A DNA stretch of 64,000 bases from Ferruginibacter sp. (GTDB lineage Bacteria; Bacteroidota; Bacteroidia; Chitinophagales; Chitinophagaceae). The DNA lies in the NCBI RefSeq assembly GCF_028288465.1, contig NZ_JAQBNR010000011.1:162096-226095 (forward strand). Direction: 5' to 3'. Under the pieces are notes generated by a model. The model saw nothing but the letters and a program-made list of their open reading frames with translations. It searched no databases and was not told the origin of the DNA. Position numbers and translations under genes: made by a program. Shown piece after piece: positions 17,996 to 26,228 of the stretch (its first letter is position 1; every line of letters begins with the position of its first letter).

Positions 17996-18922
17996 ATGAA
18001 GGCAACAGTTTATAAAAGTACCGGCAGTTGGTATGTGGTGCAAAACGAGGAGGGGACAGTTTTAAATGCCCGCATATTGGGTAAGTTTAAAATGGATGGT
18101 TTAACCAGTACCAATCCCATCGCTGTGGGCGATGTGGTAACGATTGTGGCAGAGAATGAACTGGAGGGCTCCGTTACCATTACGGAAATTGAAGACCGTA
18201 AAAATTATATTACCAGGACCTCGCCTGCCAACAAGCACAAGCACCACATCATCGCTTCCAATATTGATCAGTCGTTGCTGTTTGCAACTTTAAAAGAACC
18301 CAAAACTTCCCAGGGTTTTATTGACCGGTTTTTAATTACATCAGAGGCTTACCGCATTCCCTCCATTATAGTATTTAATAAGGCAGATTTGTATAAGGAA
18401 AAGGAAACGGAAAAATTTGCCGAATTAAAATCTATTTACGAGACCATCGGGTACAAGGTAATGGGCATGAGCATTGAAAAAAATATGGGGGTAGATGAAG
18501 TAAAAAGTTTATTGAAAGATAAAACCACTTTGTTAAGTGGCCACAGCGGTGTGGGTAAATCTTCTTTTATTAATACCATTTTTCCGGAACTGCAATTGAA
18601 AACACAGGATGTAAGTGGCTGGAGTGGAAAGGGTTTGCATACGACTACTTTTGCCGAAATGTTTAACCTGCCTTTCGGCGGCCGTGTAATTGATACACCA
18701 GGTATAAGAGAGTTGGGTTTGGTAGACATTCCAAAGCAGGAGCTGTCACATTATTTTCCTGAAATGCGGGAACTGATCAACGACTGCCAGTTCAACAATT
18801 GCATGCATACCAATGAACCGGGCTGTGCCGTAAAAGCTGCGGTAGAAGAAGGTCTCATCCACATGGACCGCTATATTAGCTACTGCACCATACTGGACAA
18901 AATAGAAGAGAAATCCTATTAA
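17996..18922 (+). CDS. rsgA: Ribosome small-subunit-dependent GTPase A
   Basis: The 308-residue protein shows the circularly permuted GTPase order: NKAD (G4) first, then GHSGVGKSS (G1), then DTPGIRE (G3). An N-terminal OB-fold (about 1-70) and a C-terminal zinc-binding CxxxxCxHxxxxxC motif (DCQFNNCMHTNEPGC) complete the RsgA design. It helps late maturation of the 30S subunit. Length and motifs agree with the usual family. It stands alone between convergent neighbours. Confidence 0.97.
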   Translation: MKATVYKSTGSWYVVQNEEGTVLNARILGKFKMDGLTSTNPIAVGDVVTIVAENELEGSVTITEIEDRKNYITRTSPANKHKHHIIASNIDQSLLFATLKEPKTSQGFIDRFLITSEAYRIPSIIVFNKADLYKEKETEKFAELKSIYETIGYKVMGMSIEKNMGVDEVKSLLKDKTTLLSGHSGVGKSSFINTIFPELQLKTQDVSGWSGKGLHTTTFAEMFNLPFGGRVIDTPGIRELGLVDIPKQELSHYFPEMRELINDCQFNNCMHTNEPGCAVKAAVEEGLIHMDRYISYCTILDKIEEKSY

Positions 18923-19001
18923 GCAAACTGAGTTTACAGATTGCCTGATTCAGGTTATATTAAACCAATCCGTGCAATCTGCAAAATCAGTATTCTAAAT
19001 A

Positions 19002-19304
19002 TCAGTAAGCTCTGTGTTCTAAAAAATGAGCAATTTCCATCACGGCATTATTTTCCTGTTGTACACTTTTTACATGTTGCGGAAAAATGGATACGCCATT
19101 GAAAACATTATAATGCAGCGTTAGCACATGGCTTTTGTAATGAAAATCCCAGTCAAGGGTTTCGGTGTCATCCACCTGGTTTAAAAAATTAATTTGCAGG
19201 TCGGTGGCCAGGGTTTCTGCGATGGCGTAAAATTTTGATACGCCGCAGTTGTCATCAATAACGGCTTCCGTATTGCCGAATTTAGTTTTCAGGTGGTAAC
19301 ACAT
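19002..19304 (-). CDS. Small hypothetical protein
   Basis: The 100-residue soluble protein is rich in aromatic and histidine residues (LDWDFHYKSHVLTLHYNVF) and has no signal peptide or membrane segment. Its composition suggests a compact alpha/beta fold. I do not recognise it. The reading frame is well defined and has no overlapping alternative, so it is probably real. The next gene on the same strand upstream is a small lipoprotein gene. Confidence 0.6.
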   Translation of the reverse strand: MCYHLKTKFGNTEAVIDDNCGVSKFYAIAETLATDLQINFLNQVDDTETLDWDFHYKSHVLTLHYNVFNGVSIFPQHVKSVQQENNAVMEIAHFLEHRAY

Positions 19305-19367
19305 AGTTACAGGGGTTTAGGGTTAGGGTAAATTTTTTATTTTAAAATATAACGAGGGTTCATAAAA

Positions 19368-19562
19368 TCAATAAATTTTACGCCCGCCTTTGTACTTTGT
19401 CTGGGTCACTTTGTCTCCTTTTGCAATTTTTAAATCATTGCTTAACTGGCCAGCCTGCGGACTGCCGGGACAACCTAATTTTTCTTTTTTACTAAACACG
19501 GCGCAGCTTGTTGACGCCATAACATAACACAGGCAGGTAAGGGCAATGATGTTTTTTTTCAT
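19368..19562 (-). CDS. Small lipoprotein, function unknown
   Basis: The 64-residue protein begins MKKNIIALTCLCYVMASTSC, a type II signal peptide with a lipobox-like STSC. The mature part is about 45 residues, basic, with CPGSPQAGQ and a GGRKIY end. This resembles short lipoproteins found beside envelope genes in Chitinophagaceae. Function is unknown. Confidence 0.7.
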   Translation of the reverse strand: MKKNIIALTCLCYVMASTSCAVFSKKEKLGCPGSPQAGQLSNDLKIAKGDKVTQTKYKGGRKIY

Positions 19563-19623
19563 AGCATTTGGAATGGGTGTATAAATATTACAGCCGGCTA
19601 CTAAAAAAAATCATTTGCCAGTT

Positions 19624-20136
19624 TTATTTAAACCAGCCGCTGTACATTAAATAATTATTGGCGATTCTGTTTATTTCTCCACTGATCAGTTCTTCACTGA
19701 TATTTTTTACTTTTTTTGCAGGCACACCGGCGTAAATACAGCCTGATTCTATAATCGTATTTTCAAGTACCACCGCACCTGCGGCTATGATACAATTGCT
19801 GCCCACCTGCACATTGTCCATCACAATAGCACCCATGCCAACCAGCACATTATCAGCTATAACGCATCCATGTACGATTGCATTGTGTCCGATGCTTACA
19901 TTATTTCCGATAACCGCCTTCGTTTTCTCATAAGTACAGTGAATTACAGCACCATCCTGAACGTTTACCTTATTACCCATAATGATGCTGTTAACGTCGC
20001 CGCGTATCACTGCATTAAACCAAACGCTGCAATCATCGCCCATAATAACATCACCAACAATGGTGGCATTAGGGGCAATAAAACAATTGTTGCCCATTAT
20101 TGGCAACACACCTTTAACCGGAAGAATTACTGGCAT
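19624..20136 (-). CDS. Gamma-class carbonic anhydrase family protein (YrdA/PaaY-like)
   Basis: The 170-residue protein is built from hexapeptide repeats ([LIV]-G-x-x-x-x, for example IVGDVIMGDDCSVWFNAVIRGD and VQVGSNCIIAAGAVV), which form a left-handed beta helix. The histidines expected to bind zinc are present in GAVIHCTY and SIGHNAIVHGC. The family is trimeric and may hydrate carbon dioxide; many bacterial members have other roles, such as thioesterase activity in PaaY. The length is typical. No functional clue comes from the neighbours. Confidence 0.9.
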   Translation of the reverse strand: MPVILPVKGVLPIMGNNCFIAPNATIVGDVIMGDDCSVWFNAVIRGDVNSIIMGNKVNVQDGAVIHCTYEKTKAVIGNNVSIGHNAIVHGCVIADNVLVGMGAIVMDNVQVGSNCIIAAGAVVLENTIIESGCIYAGVPAKKVKNISEELISGEINRIANNYLMYSGWFK

Positions 20137-20194
20137 ATTTTTTATTTATTATGTTACAAACAGTTGTTTTTTATTATCGGCATCGTTGCGTCGC

Positions 20195-20212
20195 AGCCGA
20201 TAGCTATCGGCT
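20195..20212. repeat. Perfect 18-base palindrome
   Basis: AGCCGATAGCTATCGGCT is self-complementary, and TGCGTCGCA (20187-20195) forms a second short palindrome directly before it. They lie in the divergent gap between the carbonic-anhydrase and aminotransferase genes. Either an operator or a dispersed repeat unit is possible. Confidence 0.5.
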
Positions 20213-20341
20213 CGTGTACTGAATATCTTTTGGCATCTTCAGCCCGCTGTTCTAAGGCATTCAATAGGCCCAACAGCAAGCAGTACGACGGTTGTAAATA
20301 TTACTGCGAATATCAAACTTTTGTATCGAAATTTGCGGCTT

Positions 20342-21529
20342 ATGACGCAGCGACAATTATTTCTTGCTCATGTGGGGCAAACATCGCAGGCGCCCCTGGC
20401 CCTTGAAATTGTAAAAGCCAGTGGCAGCAACCTGTGGGATGTGAATGGAAAAAAATACATCGATCTTATTGCAGGCATCAGCGTATGCAACATTGGTCAT
20501 TGTCACCCGCAGGTGGTTGAGGCCATAAAAAAACAGGCAGAGCAATACATGCACATTATGGTGTACGGCGAACTGGTGGAAAGTCCGCAGGTGGCTTATG
20601 CAAAACTGCTTACGGAACACTTGCCCGCTTCCCTTAACTCGGTATTTTACACAGCCAGCGGAAGTGAAGCGACCGAAGGCGCCATGAAACTAAGCAAACG
20701 CTTTACCGGCCGTACACAAATCATCTCCTTCAAAAATTCATACCACGGCAGCACACAGGGTGCTTTAAGTATCATGGGCGATGAGTACTGGCGCAATGCC
20801 TTCCGCCCCTTGTTGCCAGATACGGTGCAACTCAATTACAATTCGTTTGAAGACCTGCAGCAAATTACTGAAAAAACAGCATGCGTGATAGCAGAAACCG
20901 TACAGGCAGAAGCGGGCGTAATAGTACCAAAAAATAACTGGCTAACGGCCTTGCGTACACGCTGTACCCAAACGGGTACCTTACTTGTTTTAGATGAAAT
21001 ACAATGTGCCTTTGGCCGCAACGGTAGCCTGTTTGCGTTTGAACAATTCAATGTAGTGCCGGATATACTGTTATTGGGAAAAGCATTGGGTGGCGGTATG
21101 CCTTTGGGGGCTTTTGTAGCAAACAAACAAATGATGGATTCACTGAGCTTTAATCCTGTGCTCGGTCATATAAACACGTTCGGTGGCCACCCGGTAAGTT
21201 GCGCTGCAGGACTAGCGGCGTTGAATGTGTTGTTGCAGCAAAATTTAATCAGCACTGTTAAGGAAAAAGAGGCATTGTTTTTATCGCAGTTACAACATCC
21301 GTCTATAAAAGCAGTACGCAGCTGCGGACTTATGCTGGCAATAGAATTTAGCGATTTTTACTTCAATAAGAAAGTAATTGATGCGCTGATTGAGGAAGGC
21401 GTATTTACGGACTGGTTTTTATTTGCAGCTAATTGTTTGAGGATAGTACCGCCCCTGGTAATAACCAAAGAAGAAATCATAATAGCCTGCCAAAAAATAA
21501 ATAATGTTTTAAATAAAATTACAGTGTAG
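20342..21529 (+). CDS. Class III PLP-dependent aminotransferase (ArgD/RocD-like)
   Basis: The ATG at 20342 gives 395 residues. The class III pattern is clear: GxYHGxT-type (NSYHGSTQG), the cofactor Asp in VLDEIQCAFGRNG, and the Schiff-base lysine in LLGKALGGGMPLG. The N-terminal block DLIAGISVCNIGHCHPQVV matches acetylornithine/ornithine aminotransferases. It moves an amino group between an omega-amino acid and 2-oxoglutarate. No arginine-biosynthesis genes are next to it, so ornithine, acetylornithine, or another omega-amine are all possible. The gap upstream holds a palindromic block. Confidence 0.88.
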   Translation: MTQRQLFLAHVGQTSQAPLALEIVKASGSNLWDVNGKKYIDLIAGISVCNIGHCHPQVVEAIKKQAEQYMHIMVYGELVESPQVAYAKLLTEHLPASLNSVFYTASGSEATEGAMKLSKRFTGRTQIISFKNSYHGSTQGALSIMGDEYWRNAFRPLLPDTVQLNYNSFEDLQQITEKTACVIAETVQAEAGVIVPKNNWLTALRTRCTQTGTLLVLDEIQCAFGRNGSLFAFEQFNVVPDILLLGKALGGGMPLGAFVANKQMMDSLSFNPVLGHINTFGGHPVSCAAGLAALNVLLQQNLISTVKEKEALFLSQLQHPSIKAVRSCGLMLAIEFSDFYFNKKVIDALIEEGVFTDWFLFAANCLRIVPPLVITKEEIIIACQKINNVLNKITV

Positions 21530-21610
21530 TAAGAGGCATTGGCCCTTTCCTGCAGCATTGCATCTGGCTTAGCATTCCCAATATATTTGCCTTAACCTCA
21601 AAAAGTAATT

Positions 21611-21642
21611 TTTGCAAATATCAAATCTTTCTATTTACTTTG
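21611..21642 (+). promoter_or_regulatory. Probable promoter of the membrane-protein cluster
   Basis: TTTG at 21611-21614 and TTACTTTG at 21635-21642 are 20 bases apart, close to the Bacteroidota -33/-7 pattern, with a short leader to the ATG at 21660. The same -7 variant (TACTTTG) occurs at the marR gene. Confidence 0.5.
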
Positions 21643-21659
21643 TGTTTCAAAGTGCTTTT

Positions 21660-22307
21660 ATGAGTGGACAACAACAATCCCTGGACGACCTGCAGCATAT
21701 AAAAAGAATGATGGAACGCAGCAGCCGCTTTATCAGTTTAAGCGGACTGAGTGGCATTGCTGCCGGTACTTGTGCCTTAATTGGTGCCATTGTGGCTTAC
21801 CCTTATGTATATGGCCATAAGGACATTTTTGTTGATGCCGCCGCGGGCAATGAATTGGCCCGTACAGGGCACTTCAGTGTAATATTGTATACCTGGTTGT
21901 TTTGGATTGCCGCTTTTACTTTTGCAGCCGCCGTAATCAGCGCTTTCATATTTACTTATATCAGGAGTAAAAAGCAGCATATTCCTTTATGGGGTACTAC
22001 AGCCAGGCGATTAATGATAAATGTTGCTATCCCATTAATTGTGGGTGGTTTGTTTTTGATAAAGCTCATACAGGCCAACGACATCGGGTTGATTGCACCA
22101 GCCTGCCTGATTTTTTATGGCCTTGCATTGGTAAACGCCAGTAAATATTCACTGAATGAATTGCGCTACCTGGGATACGGGCAGCTGATACTGGCGGTAA
22201 TTAATTTGAAATTTATGGTCTACGGGTTTTATTTTTGGGCTATAGGTTTTGGTGTATTGCACATTGTTTACGGAGCAGTAATGTGGACCAGGTATGAAAA
22301 GGAGTGA
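21660..22307 (+). CDS. Membrane protein with five or six helices, function unknown
   Basis: The ATG at 21660 gives 215 residues starting MSGQQQSLDDLQHIKRMMERSSRFISLSG. A soluble start is followed by about six hydrophobic segments. This type is very common in Chitinophagaceae next to small winged-helix regulators, as here (22372). I do not recognise an enzyme motif. It is the first gene of a co-directional run of membrane proteins extending to 26221, probably with some shared expression. Confidence 0.7.
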   Translation: MSGQQQSLDDLQHIKRMMERSSRFISLSGLSGIAAGTCALIGAIVAYPYVYGHKDIFVDAAAGNELARTGHFSVILYTWLFWIAAFTFAAAVISAFIFTYIRSKKQHIPLWGTTARRLMINVAIPLIVGGLFLIKLIQANDIGLIAPACLIFYGLALVNASKYSLNELRYLGYGQLILAVINLKFMVYGFYFWAIGFGVLHIVYGAVMWTRYEKE

Positions 22308-22371
22308 ATGCTGTTGTATAGGGCATAAGCAAAATTAATATTAAAAGTCCTTAACAGGCAAACCCCGGGTA

Positions 22372-22671
22372 ATGATTAATCCGATAGAAAATTTAAATAA
22401 ATTATTTGACAGCCGCATTCGCCTGGGTATCATGAGCGCCCTGATGGTAAATGCAGATGTAAGCTTTAATGATTTAAAGGAGTTGCTGACTATAACAGAT
22501 GGCAACCTGGCAAGTCATTTGAAGGCGCTGGAGGAAAATGGAATCATTAAAGTGCAAAAGGGTTTTATCGGACGAAAAACAAATACAACTTACCTGGCAA
22601 CAAAAACCGGCGAAAAAGCATTTAGGGCACATATTGAAGCATTGGAAAAAATGATCAGATCAACTAAATAA
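22372..22671 (+). CDS. Small winged-helix transcriptional regulator (HTH_34 type)
   Basis: The 99-residue protein is almost entirely a winged helix-turn-helix: RIRLGIMSALMVNADVSF, the recognition helix TDGNLASHLKALEENG, and a wing around VQKGFIGRKTNTTYLATKTG. This fits the MarR/ArsR-like PF13601 group. It lies between two membrane-protein genes in the same direction, and its targets are likely these neighbours. No sensor domain is present. Confidence 0.9.
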   Translation: MINPIENLNKLFDSRIRLGIMSALMVNADVSFNDLKELLTITDGNLASHLKALEENGIIKVQKGFIGRKTNTTYLATKTGEKAFRAHIEALEKMIRSTK

Positions 22672-22721
22672 TTTTTTTTGTACATGCGCTTTGAAAAACA
22701 AAGTGCTTTCAGAAAATTAAG

Positions 22722-23132
22722 ATGCGAATAATACTACACACATTTACAATTTGGGTCCTCACTGCATTAATCAATGCGGTAGTATCCGCATCCTTGCTGG
22801 CTTTCAGCGATAGCGAATTTAACAGGTGGGTATTTGCATTTTCACTTGCCTTCTTTTTTACACTGATATTTTCCGCACCAGCCGTGTTTATTTTTTTTAT
22901 CTTTTTTGCCACTACAGAAAAAGACGATGACGGCTATTTATTCAGGGTGTTGGTTATAACAGGTTTTGTTACCGCAACAATTTCAGCCGCGGTTTTTTAT
23001 GCAGCTTTTAATTCAATATTTAAGTCGTTCACAATTCGCCTGACACTGTCAATTGTGTGTTCCACATTAAGTGCTATTATGTTGCATCATAAATTTATTG
23101 TGGCAACCTGTAAAAGCCATCTGCCGCCTTAG
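22722..23132 (+). CDS. Small membrane protein, function unknown
   Basis: The 136-residue protein has four hydrophobic helices and few polar residues outside short loops (FFATTEKDDDGY). It follows the regulator gene by 50 bases in the same direction. No family motif is recognised. Confidence 0.6.
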   Translation: MRIILHTFTIWVLTALINAVVSASLLAFSDSEFNRWVFAFSLAFFFTLIFSAPAVFIFFIFFATTEKDDDGYLFRVLVITGFVTATISAAVFYAAFNSIFKSFTIRLTLSIVCSTLSAIMLHHKFIVATCKSHLPP

Positions 23133-23205
23133 TATCGAAGGATTACAGAAAATCAATGATAGCTGAAAAACTACCTGGCTTCTTTATCAATTTAAATTAT
23201 ACAAC

Positions 23206-23436
23206 ATGAAACAGCTATGGTTTAAAAGAACAAATTGGACTTACTCGCCAATTCACCCGATGGGCTTCATTGTAACATTGATGGCGATCCTTTTTATGGT
23301 GCCTGTAACCCTCGCTACAGTACACAACACGCATTCTGTATCTGATAATTTATACGAGCTGTTTGTGTATGGAACCAGCACTGCGTTCTGGTGGAAATGG
23401 ATAGCTGATAAAACAAGTGCCGTAAGAAAATATTAA
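23206..23436 (+). CDS. Very small membrane protein, function unknown
   Basis: The 76-residue protein has one clear hydrophobic helix (about 20-40, FIVTLMAILFMVPVTLATV) and a second weaker aromatic stretch. It ends three bases before the DUF4173 gene, so it is probably translationally coupled to it. I do not recognise the family. Confidence 0.6.
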   Translation: MKQLWFKRTNWTYSPIHPMGFIVTLMAILFMVPVTLATVHNTHSVSDNLYELFVYGTSTAFWWKWIADKTSAVRKY

Positions 23437-23439
23437 AAA

Positions 23440-25059
23440 ATGGCTGCTCTAATGCAGACTACTAAAACCTTAAAAATGAAACCTGAATCAACAAAAACAC
23501 TTTTAGTAACCGGAGGCACCCTGCTGTTTAGCATTATTTTCTGGCAGCAAAAGCTGGGCATCAATACTATCTTTTTCGACCTCTTTATAATCTTGTCCGT
23601 TTTTTATCTGTACCCGGTGGCTTTTAAAAAGCCTGCCATAAAGTGGCTGCTGGCGGCGCATATCATCACTGCTTTTGCTTTATTGTATCACAACACCGAA
23701 TTGAGTAAGCTGGCCTTTAGTGTTACCTTGCTTTTAGTCGTGGTGTTTACTCAATACCTGCATCGTTCTGTGTGGTATGCCGCCGGTTCTGCTTTTATGA
23801 ACTACCTTCTGCTGATACCGTCTTTTATTGGCGGCGCAAAACAATTGAATCAAAATAAAATGCGATTATACAATGTACGCAAGACGGTACGTTTTTTAAT
23901 TATTCCAATATTACTCTCACTTGTATTTTATTGGCTGTACAATTTTGCCAATTCAATCTTTAGCAGTATTATGAGCGACGCTTCAATCGCCTTGCAGCAT
24001 TTTTTTTCACAGTTTTTTAGCTGGTTTAGTTTGGAATGGTGTTGGTTTTTATTACTGGGTTTATTGATTACGGGCGGCCTCTTATTAAAAAGCAATGTTG
24101 CCTATTTTTCTGAAAAGGATATTGTTCAGACTAAAGAGCTCAGCAGAAAAAGGACAAACCTTATTGAATGGAAACGGACCGGCATGTTTCAATTGTTGTT
24201 TTTGTTAATGGGCAGATTTTCGGATGGTATGCTGGCACTGCGAAATGAAAACAAAACCGGTATCATTAGCCTGGCGCTACTCAATTTGCTGCTGCTTTGT
24301 ATTAACTGTATTGACGTAACGTTTGTCTGGTTTGGCTTTCAGTACAAAAATAATATGAATCTTTCTGCCTACGTACATGAAGGAACCGGCATGCTGATTT
24401 TTTCAATTGTGCTTGCAATGGTATTGTTATTGTTTTTCTTCAGGGGCAATTTAAATTTTTATAAAAAAAACAAGTGGTTGCGTATTGGAGCCTATGCCTG
24501 GCTGATTCAAAATATGGTGTTGGTGATTTCTGTATTGCTTAGAGACTATTATTACATCGTACATATGGGCCTGGCCTACAAACGCATTGGCGTATTAATT
24601 TTTTTAATGCTGGTATTATTTGGACTGATAACTATTTTTATAAAAATTCAGCAGCTAAAAACAGCTTATTATCTGCTTACTGTAAATGCCTGGTTCGCCA
24701 TAATAGTACTGGTGTTTTCCAGTTGTATACATTGGGATGAAATGATAGTAAAGTATAACCTCGCCAGGAAAAATACCATTCCGCTGGACATACATTTTTT
24801 GTTGTCGCTCTCAGATAAAGCACTGCCGGTACTGGAGGCTAATATGGATGTACTGGAGAAATCCAGCGCCCAAACCAATGATCTCAATGACGTATATTTA
24901 TACCGGTCGGGGCTTACAGCAAAACAATTTTTCGAAAGGCGAAAGGCGGATTTTTTTAAAGAGCAAAATGGATATAACTGGTTGTCATGGAATTTTGCCG
25001 ATGCTTATGTTAAAAGCCACCTGGCAAAAGGCCCGGAAACCGCTATAGTAAACCATTAA
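23440..25059 (+). CDS. DUF4173-family integral membrane protein
   Basis: The 539-residue protein has at least ten hydrophobic helices over residues 15-430 and a polar C-terminal tail of about 90 residues. The pattern, including AFMNYLLLIPSFIGG and the run YIVHMGLAYKRIGVLIFL, is that of the DUF4173/DUF4153 group, often placed near membrane-lipid or cell-envelope genes. Start codons at 23440 and two further internal ATGs are possible. It is preceded closely by a tiny membrane protein gene. Function is unknown. Confidence 0.8.
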   Translation: MAALMQTTKTLKMKPESTKTLLVTGGTLLFSIIFWQQKLGINTIFFDLFIILSVFYLYPVAFKKPAIKWLLAAHIITAFALLYHNTELSKLAFSVTLLLVVVFTQYLHRSVWYAAGSAFMNYLLLIPSFIGGAKQLNQNKMRLYNVRKTVRFLIIPILLSLVFYWLYNFANSIFSSIMSDASIALQHFFSQFFSWFSLEWCWFLLLGLLITGGLLLKSNVAYFSEKDIVQTKELSRKRTNLIEWKRTGMFQLLFLLMGRFSDGMLALRNENKTGIISLALLNLLLLCINCIDVTFVWFGFQYKNNMNLSAYVHEGTGMLIFSIVLAMVLLLFFFRGNLNFYKKNKWLRIGAYAWLIQNMVLVISVLLRDYYYIVHMGLAYKRIGVLIFLMLVLFGLITIFIKIQQLKTAYYLLTVNAWFAIIVLVFSSCIHWDEMIVKYNLARKNTIPLDIHFLLSLSDKALPVLEANMDVLEKSSAQTNDLNDVYLYRSGLTAKQFFERRKADFFKEQNGYNWLSWNFADAYVKSHLAKGPETAIVNH

Positions 25060-25067
25060 CAAAATAT

Positions 25068-25086
25068 AGTACGTTATGTGCGTACT
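25068..25086. repeat. Short hairpin after the DUF4173 gene
   Basis: AGTACG (25068-25073) and CGTACT (25081-25086) flank a 7-base loop. There is no T run, so termination is doubtful; it may be an RNA-processing or operator hairpin. Confidence 0.3.
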
Positions 25087-25186
25087 TGGGAGTCGCAGGT
25101 AGCGTTAACCGGGGTGTCAGTAGTGCAGTGCAAAAGAGATACCCGGAATTTTAAGTGCAATTGAATAAGAGTGAAATAAAGACATT

Positions 25187-25543
25187 ATGAAATTACTACG
25201 TTCATTTTTTTACGCCGGCAGGGGAATAAAATATTGTTTTCAGCAGGAGCAAAATTTCCGGATTCATGTACTGGCAATAGCGGTGGTATTATCCGCCGGT
25301 TTTTACTTTTCAATCAGCACAACGGAATGGCTTTTTGTAACGGGATGCTGTACCATTGTAGTGGCAATGGAAATGCTGAATACGGCATTGGAAAAAATGT
25401 GCGACCTGGTGACAAAAGATTTTCATCCATTGATCAAATGTATTAAAGATGTTAGTGCCGGCGCTGTACTGGTATGCGCTGCCGGAAGCCTGATTACCGG
25501 CACAATTATATTTGTGCCGAAAATAATTCAACTTTTAAAATGA
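25187..25543 (+). CDS. dgkA: Diacylglycerol/undecaprenol kinase family (DgkA)
   Basis: The 118-residue protein has three transmembrane helices and the DgkA core: an N-terminal amphipathic RSFFYAGRGIKYC, then EMLNTALEKMCDLVT, and KDVSAGAVLVCA. These residues hold ATP and magnesium. Gram-positive members phosphorylate undecaprenol and others phosphorylate diacylglycerol; the short form seen here is of the undecaprenol-kinase type, though this cannot be decided by eye. Seven bases separate it from the DUF1361 gene downstream. Confidence 0.9.
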   Translation: MKLLRSFFYAGRGIKYCFQQEQNFRIHVLAIAVVLSAGFYFSISTTEWLFVTGCCTIVVAMEMLNTALEKMCDLVTKDFHPLIKCIKDVSAGAVLVCAAGSLITGTIIFVPKIIQLLK

Positions 25544-25549
25544 TTTTTT

Positions 25550-26221
25550 ATGAAACAATTGAGTGCGTCCTATAAGGTACAGCTGGCTTTTTTTGCATTT
25601 ATTACTGTGATGCTGGTAGCCCGTGTTTGTTATTCCGGAACACTGATGTATTTATTTCTTTTATGGAATTTATTTTTAGCCTGGGTACCTTTTCAACTAA
25701 GCGTTTTACTGAGCAGTAAAAAAGTCAGGTCGAAAACCAGTGCTTATTTTATTTTGGCAGGGTGGCTGTTATTTTTTCCAAACGCCTTGTATATCATCAC
25801 TGACCTTATTCACCTGGAAGATGTGGATACCGATGTTCCGGTTTGGTTTGACGCCATTTTAATATTCACCAGTTCTGTTGCCGGTTTAATACTGGCATTT
25901 GCCTCCTTATTTAAAGTAGAAAGGTTTCTACAACAAAAAATAAAGCAACATTTGGTAGACAGGCTGATAGTCGGCTGTCTTTTTTTAGGTTCGTTTGGAG
26001 TTTATCTTGGCCGGTTTTTGCGGTGGAACAGCTGGGATATTGTGACACATCCGTTGGATTTGTTGGCTCAAATTACCGCACCATTTATTTTACCATTGCA
26101 GCATTACCGCACCTGGGGTATTACCGGAATGCTTACTTGTTTATTTTGCCTGCTTTATTTTACCGTAAAAAAATTACCCGGCCTTTTAGAAGAACCGGGT
26201 AAAACATCATTTAAACTATAA
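25550..26221 (+). CDS. DUF1361-family membrane protein
   Basis: The 223-residue protein has six or seven hydrophobic helices with the DUF1361 features LFLLWNLFLAWVPFQLS and LLFFPNALYIITDLIHL. A polar loop RWNSWDIVTHPL lies before the last helices. Function is unknown. It directly follows dgkA (7 bases), so the two are probably one transcript. Confidence 0.82.
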   Translation: MKQLSASYKVQLAFFAFITVMLVARVCYSGTLMYLFLLWNLFLAWVPFQLSVLLSSKKVRSKTSAYFILAGWLLFFPNALYIITDLIHLEDVDTDVPVWFDAILIFTSSVAGLILAFASLFKVERFLQQKIKQHLVDRLIVGCLFLGSFGVYLGRFLRWNSWDIVTHPLDLLAQITAPFILPLQHYRTWGITGMLTCLFCLLYFTVKKLPGLLEEPGKTSFKL

Positions 26222-26228
26222 TCTTGTT

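Noticed and set aside
18923..19001. Repeated ATCCGTGCAATCTGCAAAATC-like sequence after rsgA
   Set aside because: Such phrases are common in Bacteroidota gaps; here it appears once with no palindrome or neighbour that would give it a role.
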